Below, in pieces: positions 49,701 through 56,688 of a DNA stretch of 64,000 bases (the first letter of the stretch is position 1; every line of letters starts with the position of its first letter). Made by a program: the position numbers and the translations under genes. Origin of the DNA: Porticoccaceae bacterium. Its GTDB lineage: Bacteria > Pseudomonadota > Gammaproteobacteria > Pseudomonadales > Porticoccaceae. The stretch spans positions 124,001 through 188,000 of the forward strand of contig JAJFKC010000039.1 of NCBI GenBank assembly GCA_021773435.1, written 5' to 3'. Under the pieces are notes generated by a model that searched no databases, was not told where the DNA came from, and was given only the letters and a program-made list of their open reading frames with translations.

Positions 49701-50351
49701 GAACTGCTCCATAGACAGGAATCGAACATCGTTGGTCGCAACCACCGGACAATCGTGCTGACTGGCCAAAGCGACCGCAGCATGGACGTAGGCTTCCTCG
49801 TTAATCCGACCACTACGAGACAATTCGAGGTAGAAACGGTTGGGGAATATCGCCAGCCATTGCTCAAGCAAATGCCCGGCTTGCTGAGATTTCGAGGAAA
49901 TTAATGCCTGACCAAGTTCGTTCCAAACTCCCGCTAGTGCAATCAGGCCATCAGACATTTCGGCAAGCCATTCGCGCCGCACCGTAGGTTTGCCCTGAAC
50001 CTGGCCCTCGAGATAGCTTCGTGAGATGAGTCGGGTGAGGTTCTGATAGCCTTGCTGATTCTGCACCAACACCGTCAAGGTCGTGGCGGCTTGATCAGGC
50101 AACTCAGCCTGAACCTGGAAGTCACATCCGCAGATTGGCTTGATGCCCCTCGCCTGAGCGGCTCGGTAAAACTTTACCAGCGCAAACAGATTACTAATGT
50201 CGGTAATGGCCACGGCCGGCATCGCCAGTTCCGAGACACGATCAACCAGGGCTTTGACGCCAATGGTGCCGTCACTCAGAGAGTATTCGCTATGCAGATG
50301 CAGATGTACGAACGGCGGTGCGGCGGCGCTATGATTGTTTACTTGCGGCAT
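46719..50351 (-). CDS. dnaE: DNA polymerase III alpha subunit
   Basis: This is the replicative polymerase subunit. It is 1210 residues; E. coli is 1160. It has an N-terminal PHP domain (HLHSEYSLSDG near 17), polymerase catalytic motifs (PDFDIDF near 400, with GPGRGSGAGSLVAYALDI before it), a helix-hairpin-helix region, and a C-terminal OB fold (near 990-1075) before the tau-binding end. Between the OB fold and the end (residues about 1085-1135) is a low-complexity Asn-, Asp-, Gln-, Ser- and Thr-rich insert with a 15 bp tandem repeat. A KAS III gene precedes it instead of rnhB. Confidence 0.97.
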   Translation of the reverse strand: MPQVNNHSAAAPPFVHLHLHSEYSLSDGTIGVKALVDRVSELAMPAVAITDISNLFALVKFYRAAQARGIKPICGCDFQVQAELPDQAATTLTVLVQNQQGYQNLTRLISRSYLEGQVQGKPTVRREWLAEMSDGLIALAGVWNELGQALISSKSQQAGHLLEQWLAIFPNRFYLELSRSGRINEEAYVHAAVALASQHDCPVVATNDVRFLSMEQFDAHEARVCISEGRTLDDPRRERRYSEQQYLRSPEEMYELFKDIPEALTNSVEIAKRCTLELELDVPQLPEFPVPEGLSTEEYFRQLSVDGLEQRLVSIENDPSSQPREAYFARLELELNTINQMGFAGYFLIVMDFIRWAKQNAIPVGPGRGSGAGSLVAYALDITGLDPLEYDLLFERFLNPERVSMPDFDIDFCMDNRDRVIAYVAERYGRDAVSQIITFGTMAAKAVVRDVARVLGKAYGLADKLSKMIPLEIGMTLEKALEQEEILRNFLAEDEEAQEIWAMALQLEGITRNAGKHAGGVVIAPTKLTDFSPLYCDEAGEGVVTQFDKDDVEAVGLVKFDFLGLRTLTIIDWAVATVNVQRQGEGLEPIDIEAIALDDVPTYELLQQAQTTAVFQLESRGIKDLIKRQLPSCFEDIVALVALFRPGPLQSGMVDDFINRKHGREPVAYPHQKYQHEALIPVLEPTYGIILYQEQVMQIAQVLGGYTLGGADVLRRAMGKKKPEEMAKQRTVFVAGATANNIDKNLAENIFDLMEKFAGYGFNKSHSAAYALLAYQTAWLKVHYPAAFMAAALSADMQNTDKIVILKDECSAMKLCLGAPDVNIGEFQFTASEQLTVVYGLGAIKGLGEGPVENLVAARAQGGPFKDLFDFCSRVDGRKVNKRAIEALIRGGALDSIGPNDDRDYSRAVMLAAMEEAIKLAEQQAKNIDCGMTDLFGESLTESALEIGYGAFRQVRRFSLGERLQGELETLGLYFSGHPVDQYRAELQKLVKHRINQLKVADKNQTVAGLVKDIRSIKTRRGDVMGVLTLDDNSARMDVTVFAEQFQNYRDKITKGAILIIEGPVSEDEYTGGLKMRAEQVRTLLEVRQALLKGLLIDWRGHDLVNDQSTNDQPTNDQSNKGQSANGQTNTREHGDRQSGKQSTNRRSLDSLCKILEHHRQGSCPMKIKYSCDSAEGSIVLSEEWSVNPDDDLLHRLRDAYGEEYLQMEY
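46971..47045. repeat. 15 bp tandem repeat, five copies, inside dnaE
   Basis: Units start at 46971, 46986, 47001, 47016 and 47031. GTCATTAGTTGGCTG and GTCATTAGTTGACTG are the closest pair. They code five-residue repeats of the TNDQS type, in frame, within residues about 1103-1127 of DnaE. Weaker copies seem to extend the array toward 46920. Confidence 0.85.
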
Positions 50352-50431
50352 CGCTTGCTCTTATAGAAGCTATGGGTATAGAACTTGTGGAATCGACATT
50401 GGCTGTCGTTAGTTCAGTAACAGCAATTCAT

Positions 50432-50457
50432 TTATCAGCGAAACTTATCAGCGACGT
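50432..50457. repeat. 13 bp tandem pair at the KAS III stop codon
   Basis: TTATCAGCGAAAC and TTATCAGCGACGT lie at 50432-50444 and 50445-50457, overlapping the last codons and stop of the KAS III gene. Confidence 0.55.
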
Positions 50458-51520
50458 TCGCGCGCACCGCGATGGCTTCCATGATCAGCTCGAGTCCGGT
50501 TTTATCCGTCGGCGGCAAGTCAATATCGGTACTGGCCAGCGGCGTGATGCGATCACCCCATTTAATCAGGGTGGCACCCCAAGTTAACCCCGCTCCGAAT
50601 GCCGCCATCAAAATCGTCATCCCCGGTTTAACACGACCCTGCTCAAGGGCCTCGCACAGAGCGATGGGAATGCTACTAGTAGAGGTATTGGCATAGCGAT
50701 CCAGCGTGACAACAACTTTTTCCATGTCCGCACCCAGGCGTTTTATCAGTGCTTCGATTATGCGTGCATTAGCCTGGTGGGGAATAATCAAATCAATATC
50801 ATCTAGCGAAAGCCCAGACTGAGAAATCACATCTGTGCAGGCCTTGGCCATACCGGTGACAGCATTTTTAAAAATCTCGCGACCGTGAAAATCGATAGTG
50901 ATATCCAGCGGCCGGTGTTCAGCAATCGCATCGAGACCGAAATCTGGGATCGCCAGCAATTCGCGGGTATTTTCAATGCAACCTAATTTGCCCTGAAAAA
51001 ACCCACTTTCCTGATCAGACGCCTGCACCACCACGGCACCAGCACCATCGCCGAACAGAATCGCTGAATCACGACGTGACCAGTTCATCAGTGAGCTAAG
51101 TCGTTCTGAGCCAACCACCAGCACGGTTTGCACGGAGCCACCACGAATCATCTCTGAAATCATATTGAAAGCGTAGAGGAAGCCGGTGCAGGCGGCATTA
51201 AGATCAAAACAGGCGGCATTAGTCGCCCCGATAGCACCTTGCAACATCGACGCGGTATTAGGCACTACTTCGTCAGGAGTGGTAGTCGCGAAGGCGATCA
51301 CGTCGATATCCAATGCTGAAATGTCAGCGCAGGCTAAGGCCCTCACGCTGGCGACATGGGCGAGATCTGCATTTTTAACATGGCTAATACGCCGAGTCTT
51401 GATGCCCGTACGCTCAACAATCCACTCCTCGGAGGTCTCCATGACGGAGGTAATGTCCTGATTTGTCAGTCGCGCAGGCGGCAAACAACTTCCCCAGCCG
51501 GTAATTTGCGCGTATGTCAT
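50435..51520 (-). CDS. beta-ketoacyl-ACP synthase III family protein
   Basis: This is a FabH-like thiolase-fold enzyme of 361 residues. The catalytic triad is present: Cys111 in LNAACTGFLYA, His248 in IPHQANARI and Asn278 in YANTSTSSIP. KAS III joins acetyl-CoA or other acyl-CoA to malonyl-ACP to start fatty-acid synthesis. It is longer than E. coli FabH (317) by an insertion near 185-215 and a C-terminal tail of about 25 residues. It lies between rnhB and dnaE, away from the fabHDG-acpP cluster, so it may be a second, specialised copy rather than the housekeeping fabH. Confidence 0.9.
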   Translation of the reverse strand: MTYAQITGWGSCLPPARLTNQDITSVMETSEEWIVERTGIKTRRISHVKNADLAHVASVRALACADISALDIDVIAFATTTPDEVVPNTASMLQGAIGATNAACFDLNAACTGFLYAFNMISEMIRGGSVQTVLVVGSERLSSLMNWSRRDSAILFGDGAGAVVVQASDQESGFFQGKLGCIENTRELLAIPDFGLDAIAEHRPLDITIDFHGREIFKNAVTGMAKACTDVISQSGLSLDDIDLIIPHQANARIIEALIKRLGADMEKVVVTLDRYANTSTSSIPIALCEALEQGRVKPGMTILMAAFGAGLTWGATLIKWGDRITPLASTDIDLPPTDKTGLELIMEAIAVRANVADKFR

Positions 51521-51705
51521 GACTATCCTCTTGTCGTGGTGCGTAGCTTCTCGGTGCTTAATAGCCTGTACTAACTTAACACTAATTAATTAAGTATTTT
51601 CGTTATTTATTACGTCAAATTGGTAGCACTAATTCTCCAGTACTTAAGCGAGACTTGCAATGCGCCGAACCTAATTGGCGATAAAATATTAGCCAATTAA
51701 TCACC

Positions 51706-51760
51706 GATTCACTATTTGGGGTTCTCTATTTGGAGTTCACTATTTATGGCTCTATTTGTG
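51706..51760. repeat. tandem repeat, 14-15 bp unit, four degenerate copies, at the rnhB stop
   Basis: Units GATTCACTATTTGGG (51706), GTTCTCTATTTGGA (51721), GTTCACTATTTATG (51735) and GCTCTATTTGTG (51749). The last one contains the rnhB stop codon. Confidence 0.7.
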
Positions 51761-52345
51761 ATTCAGCAAATCGGCAACTGGCTTGAAGGAACGTCGGTGC
51801 AAGGGACACGGTCCCAGAATTTTCAATGCGGCCAGATGCCGTTTTGTACCGTAGCCCTTGTGAGCGGCAAAATCATAGCCGGGATAAACCTTATCGAACT
51901 GCCGCATCTCTCCGTCGCGAATCACCTTGGCAAGGATAGATGCAGCACTGATTGCAGCAACTTTGCTATCGCCTTTAATGATTGATTGAGAGGGATAATG
52001 CCAATCTGGGTATCGATTACCGTCAACCACAACAAATTCAGGTGTGATAGACAGCCCGGCAACCGCTCTGGTCATCGCCAACAGGGTTGCCTGAAGGATA
52101 TTGATCTGATCAATCTCTGCCACCGAGGCACGACCAATACTGTAGCTGGTCACACTCGAGACGATGTCTGAATATATTTTTTCGCGCCGGACAGCCGATA
52201 ATTTTTTGGAATCTGCCAGACCAACAATCGGGCGATTACTATCAAGGATGACCGCGGCAGCTAAAACATCACCGGCAAGAGGACCGCGACCCACTTCATC
52301 GACACCGGCAAGCAACGCCCCCCGGTAGGGAATTAAATTATCCAC
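51752..52345 (-). CDS. rnhB: ribonuclease HII
   Basis: RNase HII removes ribonucleotides misincorporated in DNA and RNA from hybrids. It is 197 residues. [21 protein letters not shown] near residue 14 provides Asp16 and Glu17, and VVDGNRYP near 108 and [13 protein letters not shown] near 134 complete the DEDD active site. It lies 9 bp downstream of lpxB; the lpxB-rnhB order is conserved in proteobacteria. Confidence 0.97.
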   Translation of the reverse strand: MDNLIPYRGALLAGVDEVGRGPLAGDVLAAAVILDSNRPIVGLADSKKLSAVRREKIYSDIVSSVTSYSIGRASVAEIDQINILQATLLAMTRAVAGLSITPEFVVVDGNRYPDWHYPSQSIIKGDSKVAAISAASILAKVIRDGEMRQFDKVYPGYDFAAHKGYGTKRHLAALKILGPCPLHRRSFKPVADLLNHK

Positions 52346-52354
52346 GCAATGCGC

Positions 52355-53563
52355 TCAACTCGCCTCTGTTACCCCGACCCCGCCAGCGTCCCCAACATCG
52401 GCATCAATCAGTTTAAGTACGGCGTCAGCGGCTATATTGCTGGCGTCGCAGCGCAGAAGCTCGTGTAATTGCGTAAATCGCTGGGTCATACCCTGAGAAT
52501 AATCAGGTTTGGTCAGCATCGCCATTAATGCTTCCGCCAGGCTTTCGACGCTCGCTTCGTTCTGCAACAGTTCCGGCACCAGTTCTTCCCCAGCCAACAA
52601 ATTAGGCAATGACACATAGGGCACTTCCAACATCCGAGAAATAATCGCATGGCTCAGCCAACCGGTTTTGTAACTGACAACCATGGGCTTTTTTAATAAC
52701 ATAGCCTCTAAAGCTGTGGTGCCAGAGGCCAATAACACCGCATCTGCTGCCGCCATCACAGCATGGGATTGACCGTCAAATACCGTCAACGGCAAATCTG
52801 GGAATTCTCCTATCAAGGCATCAACCTGAGCTCGCCGCGCGGCATTGGCGGCGGGGAGGAGGAAGCTGAGTTCAGGCAATAATTGCCGGCAGCGGCGCGC
52901 AGTTTCCAGAAACAAACGGCCAAGATGCGCTATTTCACCCTTCCGGCTACCCGGTAATAAGGCGACCACGGGGCCTGTTGAATCGGCCAGACCCAGTTCG
53001 GTTCGTGCCCTTTCCCGCTCAGGAGTCAGGGGTAATTCATCAGCTAGAGGATGGCCCACAAAAGTGACGGGGATCTCATGATCTTTATAAAAATCTGCCT
53101 CAAAGGGCAACAGGGCAAGCATATGATCAACGCTGCGGGCGATTTTTTTAATCCGGTTTTGCCGCCAGGCCCAAACAGAGGGGCTAACATAATGGACGGT
53201 TTTTATACCGCTCTGTCTTAATTTGAATTCGAGTCCCAAATTAAAATCCGGCGCATCTATACCGATAAACACGGCTGGCGGCTGGCGCAGGAAGTGGTCG
53301 CGAAGACTGCGACGCATGCTTAACAACGTCGGCAATTTTTTTAAAGGCTCGACCAGGCCCATCACAGAAAGCGGCTCCATGGGGTGGAGCGAATGCAGGC
53401 CAACTGCCACCATGAGCTTGCCGCCGACACCTTCAAACTGGGTGTTGGGACGTTTTTTCAGGATCGCCTGCATCAACGCAGCGCCCAGCCGATCACCGGA
53501 TACCTCTCCTGCTACCAGGCCGATGCGGAGTGCGCTCATCGATACATGTGCCGATTCGCCCAT
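52355..53563 (-). CDS. lpxB: lipid-A-disaccharide synthase
   Basis: LpxB joins UDP-diacylglucosamine and lipid X to make the lipid A disaccharide. It is about 402 residues from ATG 53563, with TAGG nine bases upstream; ATG 53539 (MSALRIGLVAGEVSGD) is the other option. Segments RIGLVAGEVSGDRLGA, IDAPDFNLGLEFKLRQ and VSPSVWAWRQNRIKKI near 120 and VALLPGSRKGEIAHL near 205 are family signatures. It follows lpxA. Confidence 0.96.
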   Translation of the reverse strand: MGESAHVSMSALRIGLVAGEVSGDRLGAALMQAILKKRPNTQFEGVGGKLMVAVGLHSLHPMEPLSVMGLVEPLKKLPTLLSMRRSLRDHFLRQPPAVFIGIDAPDFNLGLEFKLRQSGIKTVHYVSPSVWAWRQNRIKKIARSVDHMLALLPFEADFYKDHEIPVTFVGHPLADELPLTPERERARTELGLADSTGPVVALLPGSRKGEIAHLGRLFLETARRCRQLLPELSFLLPAANAARRAQVDALIGEFPDLPLTVFDGQSHAVMAAADAVLLASGTTALEAMLLKKPMVVSYKTGWLSHAIISRMLEVPYVSLPNLLAGEELVPELLQNEASVESLAEALMAMLTKPDYSQGMTQRFTQLHELLRCDASNIAADAVLKLIDADVGDAGGVGVTEAS

Positions 53564-53590
53564 CAACTGACCTACTGATGCAACAAGGCT

Positions 53591-54367
53591 TTAACGAATA
53601 ATGCCACGTGTGGAATCGCGGATGGAATCGATGAATGGCTGTAGTACATCATTGTGCTCATCAAGTGCATCAAGCCTTGCCAACGCCTCGTCTTGTTTGA
53701 GACCCTGCCGGTAAACAGTTTTATAGGCCCGATTTATAGCGATAATTTGTTGTTTGGAAAAGCCGCGACGCTCAAGACCCATTTTATTAATGGTGCGCGG
53801 TACAGCCGGATGCCCCGCAGCTATCACGTAAGCTGGCAGGTCTTGATTTAGATATGCCATGGCCCCTAAAAACGCATGAGCACCTACCCGAACGTACTGA
53901 TGCACCCCTGTATAACCAGACAAAAATGCCCAGTTGCCGACATGAATATGACCCGATATAGATGCGTTATTGACAAAGATAGTGTGGTCACCGACCACGC
54001 AGTCGTGGCCGATATGAACATAGGCCATAAACAAGTTGTCGTTGCCGATCAGCGTCTCGCCTCTATCCTGCACAGTGCCGCGATGCACTGTCACACCTTC
54101 ACGAAAAATATTGCGATCGCCAATCACCAGCTTGGTTGGCTCGCCGCCATATTTCATATCCGGGGTATCTTCGCCGATGGTCGAAAACTGGAAAATGCGA
54201 TTTTGCGAGCCAATTTCGGTATGGCCTTTAATGACGGCGTGTGACGCGATCACTGTGCCATCACCAATGCTAACATTAGCACCTATGACCGTTAATGGCC
54301 CAACTTCAACACCGGCACCCAATTCAACGGAAGGGTCAACTACTGCGCTGGCGTGAACTGTTGCCAT
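53591..54367 (-). CDS. lpxA: UDP-N-acetylglucosamine acyltransferase
   Basis: LpxA transfers 3-hydroxyacyl from ACP to UDP-GlcNAc, the first step of lipid A. It is 258 residues, with about ten hexapeptide repeats of a left-handed beta-helix (VDPSVELGAGVEVGPLTVIG onward), the HIGHDCVVGDHTIF segment with the catalytic-type His near 125, and a helical C-terminus. The fabZ stop and lpxA ATG share one base (TAATG). Confidence 0.97.
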   Translation of the reverse strand: MATVHASAVVDPSVELGAGVEVGPLTVIGANVSIGDGTVIASHAVIKGHTEIGSQNRIFQFSTIGEDTPDMKYGGEPTKLVIGDRNIFREGVTVHRGTVQDRGETLIGNDNLFMAYVHIGHDCVVGDHTIFVNNASISGHIHVGNWAFLSGYTGVHQYVRVGAHAFLGAMAYLNQDLPAYVIAAGHPAVPRTINKMGLERRGFSKQQIIAINRAYKTVYRQGLKQDEALARLDALDEHNDVLQPFIDSIRDSTRGIIR

Positions 54368-54867
54368 TATGAATCCGTACCCTGTGAATCCGTACCCTGT
54401 GAATCCGCACCCCGTGAATCCGAACCCTGTGAACCCATACCCTGCAATGCACAGAGAATTGTGGCCTTACAGGTCACCTGGTCATCAACAGAGGAGGTGC
54501 AGTTAAACCGCCAGATATTGCGTTTGGTGGAATCAATTTCAGCCTCAAGCATCAACCGGTCGCCAGGCACAACCGGACGCTTGAAGCGCACTTTATCGAC
54601 CCCGGCAAAAAGATACAGTGCGTTGTCTTCAGGCTGCTTGTTAACGGTGGCAAACCCCAGCAATCCAGCCGCCTGAGCCATTGCCTCAATGATCATCATG
54701 CCCGGGAAAATCGGTTCCCCGGGAAAATGGCCGTTAAATACATCTTCATTTACCGTAATATTTTTGTACGCGAGAATGCGCTTGCCTAGTTCAATTTCCA
54801 GCACACGATCGACCAGCAAAAACGGATATCTGTGCGGCAGAAATTGCTTTATTTCCTTAATTTGCAT
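54367..54867 (-). CDS. fabZ: 3-hydroxyacyl-[ACP] dehydratase FabZ
   Basis: FabZ dehydrates 3-hydroxyacyl-ACP in fatty-acid elongation. The ATG at 54867 gives 166 residues; TTG 54888 would add seven. The [12 protein letters not shown] strand and the catalytic His and Glu in [22 protein letters not shown] are intact. The usual protein ends near CKATILCAL; here a 25-residue tail of [10 protein letters not shown] and DSQGT units follows, coded by a 15 bp tandem repeat. It lies between lpxD and lpxA, the conserved order. Confidence 0.96.
   Translation of the reverse strand: MQIKEIKQFLPHRYPFLLVDRVLEIELGKRILAYKNITVNEDVFNGHFPGEPIFPGMMIIEAMAQAAGLLGFATVNKQPEDNALYLFAGVDKVRFKRPVVPGDRLMLEAEIDSTKRNIWRFNCTSSVDDQVTCKATILCALQGMGSQGSDSRGADSQGTDSQGTDS
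54371..54445. repeat. 15 bp tandem repeat, five copies, in the 3' end of fabZ
   Basis: Units at 54371, 54386, 54401, 54416 and 54431. The first two are identical (GAATCCGTACCCTGT) and the rest differ by one to four bases. On the coding strand they give the FabZ tail, five residues per unit. Confidence 0.95.
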
Positions 54868-54902
54868 AAAACTTCCCAAATGTTCCAAAATGCGTTGACG
54901 GA

Positions 54903-55922
54903 CTAGGTCTGCTTTTTTTCGAGTACCTTTAAACGTCGCGCCATATCATCCAACTGACCAAAGCGAGCCGCATTCTTGCGCCATTTAGCCGTTTCATACA
55001 TAAGTAATCCAGATGAATATGACCCCGGCTTATGTATTGACTTAGACAAAGCTGTACGCGCCATTGCGTGAACATTATCGCAAATTGTCACATGGCCCAC
55101 TGCGCCCGCCTGCCCAGCAAATATACAGTTCTTACCAATAGTCGTGCTGCCGGCGATACCCGCATAAGCTGCCATGGCAGTATTTTCACCAATGCGCACG
55201 TTATGGGCGATTTGCACATGGTTATCAAGAATCACACCGTCTTCAATCACGGTATTACCGAGCGCGCCTCGATCAATGGTCGTACAGGCACCGATTTCGA
55301 CCCGATCACCAACTTCCACTCCACCCAACTGGTGAATTTTTATCCACTGACCACCATCGTTAGCAAAGCCAAAACCATCGGCACCGAGCACGGCACCAGC
55401 ATGAATGGTGACTTTTTCACCAATGCTGATGCCGTGATAAATACTGACGTTTGCCGATATCCAGGTGTCCCGGCCAATTGAACTATGTTCGCCAATAAAT
55501 GTGCCGGCGCCCACCACGACTCCGGCTTCTATAGTTACACCGTCGCTGATCACGGCACAGGGGCCGATTGACACGTCAGATGAGACAGTGGCAGAGTCCG
55601 CAATAATTGCGCTTGGGTGAATCCCTTCGGGCGACTTTGGCCCATTGTCAAACCAGGCCGTAATACGAGCATAACCGACATAGGGGTTTTCTAGTATCAG
55701 CGCGTTGCCGGGATATTGTTCGGCAAACCGGGGTTCGAGAATAACGGCTGAGGCATTGCTTGAACTGAGCAGTTTCAGATAAGCCTTGTTCGACAGGAAG
55801 GCGATATCGCCTGCCATCGCATCCTGCAAGGTATTCAACCCAGAGATCTTACAAGCGGGGTCACCTTTGAGTTCCGCACCTAAAAATTCAGCACATTCTT
55901 GCAGTGTATAGGCTGCGGTCAT
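54903..55922 (-). CDS. lpxD: UDP-3-O-(3-hydroxyacyl)glucosamine N-acyltransferase
   Basis: LpxD adds the second acyl chain in lipid A synthesis. It is 339 residues from ATG 55922. An N-terminal uridine-binding domain ([30 protein letters not shown]) precedes a left-handed beta-helix of hexapeptide repeats, with the catalytic His likely in [20 protein letters not shown] near 245, and a C-terminal helix ends the protein. It is followed 35 bp later by fabZ. Confidence 0.97.
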   Translation of the reverse strand: MTAAYTLQECAEFLGAELKGDPACKISGLNTLQDAMAGDIAFLSNKAYLKLLSSSNASAVILEPRFAEQYPGNALILENPYVGYARITAWFDNGPKSPEGIHPSAIIADSATVSSDVSIGPCAVISDGVTIEAGVVVGAGTFIGEHSSIGRDTWISANVSIYHGISIGEKVTIHAGAVLGADGFGFANDGGQWIKIHQLGGVEVGDRVEIGACTTIDRGALGNTVIEDGVILDNHVQIAHNVRIGENTAMAAYAGIAGSTTIGKNCIFAGQAGAVGHVTICDNVHAMARTALSKSIHKPGSYSSGLLMYETAKWRKNAARFGQLDDMARRLKVLEKKQT

Positions 55923-56109
55923 CAAGGTCTCTCTGTTGGTTCTAGATGCGATTTTCTCAAACTATGCTTTAAGCAATTTCTTAAACTAATTCTCACAGTA
56001 TTAGCTAGCTAGTGTGTCCGTCCACGCTTACACACTTGAAATGGCGTCCGTCCGCGCCGAGCCAATATCAGCCGAAAACGCTTCCGGTCTCAACTCATTA
56101 ACCTCAGGA

Positions 56110-56126
56110 ACCCAATCTTATTGGGT
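56110..56126. other. short hairpin across the skp stop codon
   Basis: ACCCAAT (56110-56116) and ATTGGGT (56120-56126) pair around CTT. The following T-run is on the plus strand, the wrong side for skp, so it is not a standard terminator of that gene. Confidence 0.35.
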
Positions 56127-56627
56127 CTTTTTATTCATTCGATCAATAAGCTTTGAAGTTAAGTCCATATCCGGTGATGCCGAAATAACAGCCTCACGCT
56201 GTAGCAGTAAGGTGATTTTTTCCTCGGTAACTAATTCTTTAACTGCCTCGAGGGCCTTCGGCTGCAATTCCTGCATGATTCGATTTTGTAAATCTTTGAT
56301 TTCTGCCTGGAGTTTCCGAGATACCAGCTCGACATCTGCGCGCAGGTATTCCATCCTTTTCTTGTAGTCAGCCGCCTGCTCCTGGGATAAGGTCATTGCC
56401 TTGCCCTCAACCTCCTTTTGTAGGGCCTTCATATCTGCGCCCAGGCTATCGTATTTGGCCTGCTGAGAGGAAAACTCAGAAGTCCCCTGCAATTCTTCCT
56501 GGCGTTTCTTGGCGACCTCGGTGCTAAATATTGCTCGTGCTACATCGACAACAGCAATCTTAGACTCCGCCAGAACGCTAGCGTTAAATAAAAACACACA
56601 AGTTACTACGGTCAAAAATCTTTTCAC
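56118..56627 (-). CDS. skp: periplasmic chaperone Skp/OmpH family
   Basis: Skp holds unfolded outer-membrane proteins in the periplasm. It is 169 residues with a signal peptide (about 1-20, ending VLAES), the KIAVVDVARAIFSTEVAKK core strand and long coiled-coil helices rich in Lys, Glu and Gln (about 40-120). The start is GTG 56627 with AAGGGG six to seven bases upstream. It follows bamA, the conserved order. Confidence 0.94.
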   Translation of the reverse strand: MKRFLTVVTCVFLFNASVLAESKIAVVDVARAIFSTEVAKKRQEELQGTSEFSSQQAKYDSLGADMKALQKEVEGKAMTLSQEQAADYKKRMEYLRADVELVSRKLQAEIKDLQNRIMQELQPKALEAVKELVTEEKITLLLQREAVISASPDMDLTSKLIDRMNKKTQ

Positions 56628-56688
56628 GTTATCCCCTTAACTATCATCATTGGCATTTATAACTACGTAACACGACTCGAACCTACGG

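Noticed and set aside
54371-54445. Possible CRISPR-like array
   Set aside because: Units are direct tandem copies with no spacers and lie within fabZ; no cas gene is present anywhere in the window.
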